NCBI GenBank assembly: GCA_022707665.1
Contig: JAKJAE010000012.1
Location: 314 to 19,510, forward strand
Origin: Chloroflexota bacterium
Lineage (GTDB): Bacteria; Chloroflexota; Anaerolineae; B4-G1; SLSP01
Direction: 5' to 3'
Length of the DNA stretch: 19,197 nucleotides
Made by a program: the position numbers and the translations under genes. Under the pieces are notes generated by a model. It was not told the DNA's origin. It did not search any database and saw only the letters and a list, made by a program, of their open reading frames with translations. Shown in pieces: positions 15,057 through 19,197 of this stretch (positions are counted from its first letter, which is position 1; every line of letters begins with the position of its first letter).

Positions 15057-16277
15057 TCAGACCGGGTCCTTGCCCAGGAGCTCCTGATAGATATGCATGA
15101 GCTGGCGCCCGGTGCGGACCCAGGAGAAATGCCGGTCGGCCCTCTCACGCAGGCGCTCGCCCAGCGCCTGAGCTGCCACCGGATCTCCGACGACCGATGC
15201 CAGCGCATGAGCCAGCGCGTCCACATCGCCCAGCGGGGAAGCATAGATGCCGAGGGAACCCAGATACTCCCGGCTGACCGGGGTGTCATACGCCACCACG
15301 GGCAGGCCCATGGCCATATAGTTCAGGATCTTGCCACTTCCCTCGGTTGCCGAAAGCTTGGGCGCCACGGCAACATCCCCGAGGGCCAGGTACTCAGGTG
15401 CCCGGTCGTACGGGATCTTGCCGGTAAAGACCACGTCCTGTGCCGTCAACCCCATCGCGTGAGCGCGCTCGCTGTAGGCCTCGACGCCGGGAAACCCCAT
15501 GACAAGACAGAAGACCGGTATGCCCTCTGCGCGCAGCCGGGCCAGCGCCGCAAGCAGTTGCGGAACGCCCTGGTAATCTGCAAGTAGCCCAAGGTAGACG
15601 ATGACATGGCGTTCGGGCGGAATACCGAGAGCAGCCCGCTCCGCAGCGCGCGCCTCGGGCGTCAGACAGGTGGGGCAGAAGAAGTCAAGGTTCACGCTAT
15701 CGGGAAGGGGATGGATGGATTCCGTGCGGCCAAATCCCTGTTCCAGAATCGCGGCGCCATGCGTCGTGCTGGTTACAATCGCATCGGGCATCTCGATGAT
15801 GGACGCCTCCAGATGGCGCCACCAGGCATAGGCCATGCTGTCCTTCTTGATGAACCCATGGTCGAGCATCTCGCCGGTCAGACTCCCCTGAAAGTCGAAC
15901 ACAGACGGAACACCACACAGCCTGCCGATAACGGCACCGATGAGCGCTCCCTCATGCAGGTGGCCATGGATAACGTCGGGGTGCCAGCGCAGGGTCTCCT
16001 GCAGCGCACGCACGAACAGCAGCACATCGAAAGCGATCTTGTGGCGCGATGACCCAACCTCATAGTCCGCCCGCCACGGTGTGGGGCTCGAACGGATGAT
16101 GTCCAGGCCAGGCCAGTTGCGTCCCAGATAGTAGGTGACGATGCGGACCTGCTGTCCGCCAGCCTGGAGAGCTCGGGCCTCCTCGAGAATCCGAACGTGG
16201 CACCCATAGTCGAGGAAGAACGATGTGGGTGCGATCATCAGGATGCGGCGCACCGCAGCGCGGGGGGGACGGCTCAT
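15057..16277 (-). CDS. GT4-family glycosyltransferase
   Basis: A 406-residue GT-B fold glycosyltransferase. The N-terminal domain starts RRILMIAPTSFFLDYGCHVR, with the Gly-rich acceptor loop, and includes DVIHGHLHEG. The C-terminal nucleotide-sugar domain contains VIVYLGLLADYQG and, in the donor-binding region, ATEGSGKILNYMAMGLPVVAYD. In most GT4 enzymes an E-x7-E pair is found here; the first Glu is present, but the second position is Tyr, with Lys in the intervening GSGK, as in some GT4 subgroups. It transfers a sugar to a lipid, protein or glycan acceptor in the cytoplasm; donor and acceptor are not evident. The ATG at 16277 lacks a Shine-Dalgarno, and TACTAT stands 6 nt before it, so a leaderless transcript is conceivable. 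It lies 75 nt after the TyrA-like gene and 1 nt before priA. Confidence 0.88.
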   Translation of the reverse strand: MSRPPRAAVRRILMIAPTSFFLDYGCHVRILEEARALQAGGQQVRIVTYYLGRNWPGLDIIRSSPTPWRADYEVGSSRHKIAFDVLLFVRALQETLRWHPDVIHGHLHEGALIGAVIGRLCGVPSVFDFQGSLTGEMLDHGFIKKDSMAYAWWRHLEASIIEMPDAIVTSTTHGAAILEQGFGRTESIHPLPDSVNLDFFCPTCLTPEARAAERAALGIPPERHVIVYLGLLADYQGVPQLLAALARLRAEGIPVFCLVMGFPGVEAYSERAHAMGLTAQDVVFTGKIPYDRAPEYLALGDVAVAPKLSATEGSGKILNYMAMGLPVVAYDTPVSREYLGSLGIYASPLGDVDALAHALASVVGDPVAAQALGERLRERADRHFSWVRTGRQLMHIYQELLGKDPV

Positions 16278-16331
16278 ATCGCGATAGTAGCCCCGTTTCA
16301 GCTCGGCGAAAGCGCGGGCTGACGTTTGTAG

Positions 16332-16353
16332 GGCAGCCGCAGGCGGCTCTGCC
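16332..16353 (-). other. Bulged GC-rich hairpin between the TyrA-like gene and the glycosyltransferase
   Basis: The minus strand just past the TyrA-like stop reads GGCAG, AG, CCGCCTGCGG, CTGCC: a 5-bp stem, a two-base bulge, then a short inner stem. No T-run follows, so it could be an attenuator, an RNA-processing site or chance. This 75-nt space is the widest gap inside the ten-gene run. Confidence 0.25.
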
Positions 16354-17390
16354 TAACGGTCCGTTCTGCCTGTAACACCGTTTCCCAACATGGAGCGCAG
16401 CGTGCGTCCGAAAAGGGTATCCCGCTCAATGGCCTGGGCCTCTGGTCCGAATGACCGCGAGCGGCTCTGCTTGATCCAGCGTTCCCTGTCAGCGCTCGCC
16501 GAGGCCAACAGAGCGTCTATCCCTTCGGCATCGCCACTCGCGACCTTCTGCCTCAGGGTAGTGAGCTGTGCCGACAACGCGTCCAGCCCGCGCAGAACCG
16601 TCTCGCGACCGAGAAGAGTCGCCATCCGCGTAGAGGCAACATCGCCAGCAGCGCCGGCCGTCGCTGTGGCAAACTCCCGGCCGGCCGCCTGCCGAACCTC
16701 GGCCCAACCAGGAGCATCAACCGTCGCCCGCATCAGCGCGGCCGCCACCAGCGCCGGCACGGTAGCGCTGATCAGGCGTACCGCATCGTGTTCCACCGGA
16801 CTCATAAAGAGTGGTGTTGCGCCCAGCACCAGGGCCAGATTGACAACCGTCCGCACTGCACTGGGATGCTCCTCGGCCCCGGCGGCAATAGCATAGACGG
16901 CCTCGTGGAAGAGATCCGGGCGTGCATTGGCGACGCCATGCAACGGCTCCCAGCCACTCACACCAGGCGCCAGATAGGGATCGCCGCCCACATAGTGCGC
17001 ATTGGCCGGCAGTGCAGCCCTCGCCCAGGCGATGGCGGGCTCCTTGAGCTGCGTCGTATCCGTCACCACGACACTCGCGGTAGGGTCCAGAAGCCGCCCC
17101 ACGTCTCCCAGCGCCTCGCGAAGCTCGGAGAAGGGCACGGCCAGGATCACCAACTGTGCACCGTCGAGCGCCAGGTCCAGGTTGATCGCCGCGGTTGTAA
17201 ATGCCCCCATCTGCTGGGCCAGGCGAGCCTGGCCCGTGTCGCGGTCGTGGCCTACGATCTCGAGATGATCGCCATCCTTCGATCCACGCAGGGCAAGTCC
17301 GATCGAAGCGCCAATGCAGCCGGCACCGATAATCGTGATCCTCTGGCGTACTGGCTTCTGGACAGCGGCATCCCTGTCCGTCTTGGGCAT
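16353..17390 (-). CDS. TyrA-like (prephenate/arogenate dehydrogenase family) protein with altered catalytic positions
   Basis: A 345-residue protein. The start at 17390 is fixed by an AGGAGG Shine-Dalgarno 8 nt upstream; a GTG at 17399 overlaps that site. The N-terminal Rossmann domain has IGAGCIGASIG (Gly 22, 24, 27), acidic Asp 49 after beta-2 (GHD), and VILAVPFSEL. The dimer-forming helical C-terminal domain has MSPVEHDAVRLISATVP and GDVASTRMATLL. The family oxidatively decarboxylates prephenate or arogenate for tyrosine synthesis. The usual GGHPMAG motif is GGDPYLA (Asp 137 in place of the His), and the usual SHLPH is SATVP (208-212), so the active site differs at two places. It may have another substrate or be a non-tyrosine NAD(P) dehydrogenase. 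No aromatic-pathway gene is adjacent. It lies 12 nt after the HD gene. Confidence 0.82.
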   Translation of the reverse strand: MPKTDRDAAVQKPVRQRITIIGAGCIGASIGLALRGSKDGDHLEIVGHDRDTGQARLAQQMGAFTTAAINLDLALDGAQLVILAVPFSELREALGDVGRLLDPTASVVVTDTTQLKEPAIAWARAALPANAHYVGGDPYLAPGVSGWEPLHGVANARPDLFHEAVYAIAAGAEEHPSAVRTVVNLALVLGATPLFMSPVEHDAVRLISATVPALVAAALMRATVDAPGWAEVRQAAGREFATATAGAAGDVASTRMATLLGRETVLRGLDALSAQLTTLRQKVASGDAEGIDALLASASADRERWIKQSRSRSFGPEAQAIERDTLFGRTLRSMLGNGVTGRTDR

Positions 17391-17398
17391 GGCCTCCA

Positions 17399-17404
17399 CC
17401 TCCT
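17399..17404 (-). promoter_or_regulatory. Consensus Shine-Dalgarno of the TyrA-like gene
   Basis: Minus-strand AGGAGG (17404-17399) overlaps the stop codon of the HD gene (TAG, 17405-17403) and lies 8 nt before the ATG at 17390. It couples the two genes and rules out the GTG at 17399 as start. Confidence 0.75.
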
Positions 17405-17981
17405 ATGCTTCATCCGCCGCCTGGAGTGCGACCAATAGGTCAGGTTCCAGGGACCCCTCAGTGACGTCGACGGGCAGCGCATCGTGGTGATGATGAATGA
17501 GGGCAACCACCCGGGGCGACGCGCCCGCCTCCGCAACCATCCTGGCTCCCCAGCGCGCGTGGTTCCGGCGGACAATGAAACCACGACGCCATCCGCTCGG
17601 AACCGCCGCTGCCCCGTCCGCAGCAACACATCCCCAAGCCCTGGCACATCGAGGAGACAATGCCTCAACCAGAACCACAAGGACACGCTCCCACAGGCGC
17701 GGTGGGGAGACAGTCTTGCCCACATCGTGCAGCAATGCCGCGACATATAGGTCCGGATCGACCTGGCCGGCGCGTTCCAGGGCACGGCACACCTCGATCC
17801 CATGGTGCTGCTCGGCACGCGTCAGCGCGCGGAACAGGCGCAGTAACGTGCCGGGATCTGCCTGGCCTGCCAGTTTCGCAATGACGTAGGGCTCATCCAC
17901 AGGGGTAAAGGCTGCGCCGGCGACGCTGAAGAACTGCCGTACGCGGTATCGCGCGCGATGCCACGCTCGCTTCTCTCCCAT
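17403..17981 (-). CDS. Small HD-domain phosphohydrolase-like protein
   Basis: A 192-residue cytoplasmic protein with a metal-dependent HD core: His 60 (EQHHGIEV), the His-Asp pair at 85-86 (ALLHDVGK), His 141 (RRNHARWG), a His run at 163-166 (LIHHHHDALP) and Asp 190 near the C-terminus, matching the order of HD ligands. HD proteins hydrolyse phosphate esters such as nucleotides or cyclic dinucleotides; this one carries no GYP signature and no extra domain, so its substrate is open. The start at 17981 has only a weak GAG-rich Shine-Dalgarno. It lies 20 nt after the M50 peptidase and its stop overlaps the next gene's ribosome site, so the three look cotranscribed. Confidence 0.85.
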   Translation of the reverse strand: MGEKRAWHRARYRVRQFFSVAGAAFTPVDEPYVIAKLAGQADPGTLLRLFRALTRAEQHHGIEVCRALERAGQVDPDLYVAALLHDVGKTVSPPRLWERVLVVLVEALSPRCARAWGCVAADGAAAVPSGWRRGFIVRRNHARWGARMVAEAGASPRVVALIHHHHDALPVDVTEGSLEPDLLVALQAADEA

Positions 17982-18001
17982 GCAGAGCGGACTCTCGCCC
18001 T

Positions 18002-18643
18002 CTAGAACAGCAAAATGCGATAGAAAAACTGCTGGAGCGGGTTGACCATCAGGCTGACCAGGTCCAGGCCCAGCCGTGGCAGGAGAAAGAGCACGAACAA
18101 CAGGATGTACACGGCATAGGGCTCAAGGCTCTCGATGAAATCGCCCACACGACGTGGAGCCAAACCCGCCAGCACCCGCGACCCATCCAGAGGAGGGATA
18201 GGTAACAAGTTGAATGCAGCGAGCCCAATGTTGACCGCGATGGCGGCAAAGAGCACCTGCGCCAGCCGGTAGGCCATGGACGCTTCGAGCATCGCCAACA
18301 GCCCCAATCGGAAGGGTAGCGCCAGGATCAGGGCCTGGATGATGTTCGATACTGGACCAGCCAGTGCTGACAGGGCCATGCCGGTCCGCGGGTTCGACAC
18401 CCGCGTCATCCGGTAAGGGTTCACCCGCGCGGCACGCCCCCACCCAAAACCGGTCAGCAGGATGGATAGCGTGCCGATGGGATCGAGATGGACAAACGGG
18501 TTCAGCGAGAGTCGCCCCTGCAGTTTCGGCGTCTCATCGCCCAACAGATGCGCAACCCACCCATGCGCCCACTCGTGGATGGGAATACCGAGAAAGATCA
18601 CCAGGATCCGACCAATAAGAACATCCGCACTCAGTCCAAACAT
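18002..18643 (-). CDS. M50 (site-2 protease family) membrane metalloprotease
   Basis: A 213-residue polytopic protein of the short, PDZ-less group of S2P-like peptidases (YwhC/Rip3-core type). The zinc motif HEWAH (23-27) lies in the first helix, and the third metal ligand is Asp 153 in NLLPIPPLDGSRVL (145-158). Between them are NPFVHLDPIGT and four to five hydrophobic helices. Such enzymes cut transmembrane segments, often of anti-sigma factors or signal peptides; no sensor domain is present and no target gene is adjacent. The ATG at 18643 has a GGAG Shine-Dalgarno 10 nt upstream. It is the first gene of the ten-gene minus-strand run, divergent from the fucosidase. Confidence 0.93.
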   Translation of the reverse strand: MFGLSADVLIGRILVIFLGIPIHEWAHGWVAHLLGDETPKLQGRLSLNPFVHLDPIGTLSILLTGFGWGRAARVNPYRMTRVSNPRTGMALSALAGPVSNIIQALILALPFRLGLLAMLEASMAYRLAQVLFAAIAVNIGLAAFNLLPIPPLDGSRVLAGLAPRRVGDFIESLEPYAVYILLFVLFLLPRLGLDLVSLMVNPLQQFFYRILLF

Positions 18644-18716
18644 CGCACATTATCTCCAATCAGGTGGCCTGGGCGCGTCCAGCCACTGCAAGCATGGCAG
18701 ATGGACACCGAGTCCC

Positions 18717-18738
18717 GACACAGTGGGTGCATTGTGTC
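18717..18738. repeat. Short inverted repeat in the divergent intergenic region, possible operator
   Basis: GACACA (18717-18722) and TGTGTC (18733-18738) are exact complements 10 bp apart, about 50 bp upstream of the fucosidase promoter. The spacing would suit a dimeric regulator, but six-base arms arise easily by chance. Confidence 0.2.
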
Positions 18739-18786
18739 ACAGAACGAGCGTTTTGCAATGAGCTGGCCCGCGGAACGCGCAGGTCT

Positions 18787-18815
18787 TTGACTTTGAGCAA
18801 GGAGCGCCCTATGAT
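18787..18815 (+). promoter_or_regulatory. Strong sigma-70-type promoter of the fucosidase gene
   Basis: TTGACT (18787-18792), a 17-nt spacer, then TATGAT (18810-18815); each box matches five of six consensus bases. Transcription should start near 18822, giving a leader of about 18 nt that holds little besides the ribosome binding site. Confidence 0.65.
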
Positions 18816-18826
18816 CAAGACCATTC

Positions 18827-18832
18827 AGGAGG
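18827..18832 (+). promoter_or_regulatory. Consensus Shine-Dalgarno fixing the fucosidase start
   Basis: AGGAGG lies 7 nt before the ATG at 18840. A nearer ATG at 18835 is out of frame and meets a stop after two codons, so 18840 is the start. Confidence 0.75.
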
Positions 18833-18839
18833 TTATGCC

Positions 18840-19197
18840 ATGACCTACCAACCCACGCTGGCGTCGGTGAAGACTCATCCCCTGCCCGACTGGTACAACG
18901 ATGCCAAGTTCGGCATCTTCATCCACTGGGGCGTCTATAGCGTGCCGGCGTATGCGCCGGCAGGTGAGATGGACATAGAAAAAGCGCTCAGCGGCAAGAT
19001 GGACCTTTCCCAATCGCCCTATGCCGAATGGTATCAGAACAGCCTGCGCGTTGAGGGGAGCCCTACCCACCAGTACCACGCCAGGACCTACGGGGCGGGG
19101 TTCCGCTACGAGCAGTTTGCACCCCAATTCAACGAGCAGATCCGCCAGTGGAACCCCGACGCGTGGGCAGGCCTCTTTGCCCGCGCAGGAGCCCGGT
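18840..19197 (+). CDS. GH29 alpha-L-fucosidase, 5' part only
   Basis: The first 119 residues of a gene that runs off the right edge. It opens with the GH29 hallmark: HPLPDWYNDAKFGIFIHWG, then VYSVPAYAP, AEWYQN, and the stretch ending NPDAWAGLFARAGAR that precedes the conserved TAKHHDG region (outside the window). GH29 enzymes release alpha-linked L-fucose with retention. The nucleophile Asp lies further on and cannot be checked. There is no signal peptide at the N-terminus, so it is probably cytoplasmic, working on imported fucosides. It is the only plus-strand gene, divergent from the M50 peptidase, with its own strong promoter, and probably begins a sugar-use operon. Confidence 0.93.
   Translation, partial: MTYQPTLASVKTHPLPDWYNDAKFGIFIHWGVYSVPAYAPAGEMDIEKALSGKMDLSQSPYAEWYQNSLRVEGSPTHQYHARTYGAGFRYEQFAPQFNEQIRQWNPDAWAGLFARAGAR

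Noticed and set aside
18811..18843. A 10-codon reading frame with its own Shine-Dalgarno whose stop overlaps the fucosidase start (ATGA), like a coupled leader peptide
   Set aside because: Its start codon lies inside the -10 box of a near-consensus promoter, so the main transcript would begin after it. It would matter only if an upstream promoter is used.

Overview
The window looks like chromosomal DNA from a free-living, GC-rich bacterium, most plausibly a member of the Chloroflexota (Anaerolineae/Caldilineae type). This is an inference from about 62-65% GC over most of the window, the style of the extracellular proteins (proline/threonine-rich linkers, triple LysM plus L,D-transpeptidase, membrane-anchored CAP protein) and the mixed gene neighbourhood. 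No rRNA, tRNA, CRISPR array or insertion sequence was seen. Almost everything is on the minus strand; only the last gene, cut by the right edge, is on the plus strand.

Positions 1-4290 hold a visibly more AT-rich cassette. It has a winged-helix regulator behind a near-consensus sigma-70 promoter, two separate ABC ATPases that look like the split halves of a YbhF-type double ATPase, an ABC-2 permease, and a lipoprotein HlyD/membrane-fusion subunit cut by the left edge. Together they should form a drug or xenobiotic efflux pump under its own regulator. The cassette abuts a broken Crp/Fnr-type regulator (4288-4641). That gene lacks the middle of its sensor domain and its 3' end, so the boundary looks like an insertion or rearrangement junction.

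Positions 4669-5945 contain a perfect 15-bp hairpin, probably a terminator, and a stand-alone secreted triple-LysM L,D-transpeptidase with its own promoter.

Positions 5946-18643 are a run of ten minus-strand genes, mostly 1-34 nt apart or overlapping by 4 nt, with one 75-nt gap. In transcription order they are a site-2-protease-type M50 peptidase, an HD-domain hydrolase, a TyrA-like dehydrogenase with unusual catalytic positions, a GT4 glycosyltransferase, PriA, a UMF1/Atg22-like MFS transporter, a MurJ-family flippase with several key charged positions replaced, an orphan solute-binding lipoprotein, an inositol-monophosphatase-family phosphatase, and a CAP-domain surface protein. The last five may be read from a promoter near 12480-12507. 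The flippase, binding lipoprotein, phosphatase and CAP protein suggest a cell-envelope role, but that is inference.

Positions 18644-18839 are the divergent intergenic region, with a strong promoter for a GH29 alpha-L-fucosidase gene that runs off the right edge.

I did not find a clearly new multi-gene system. The best leads are substituted active-site residues in otherwise intact members of known families (MurJ, TyrA-like, PriA), the asymmetric split ABC pair, and the truncated regulator at the composition boundary.
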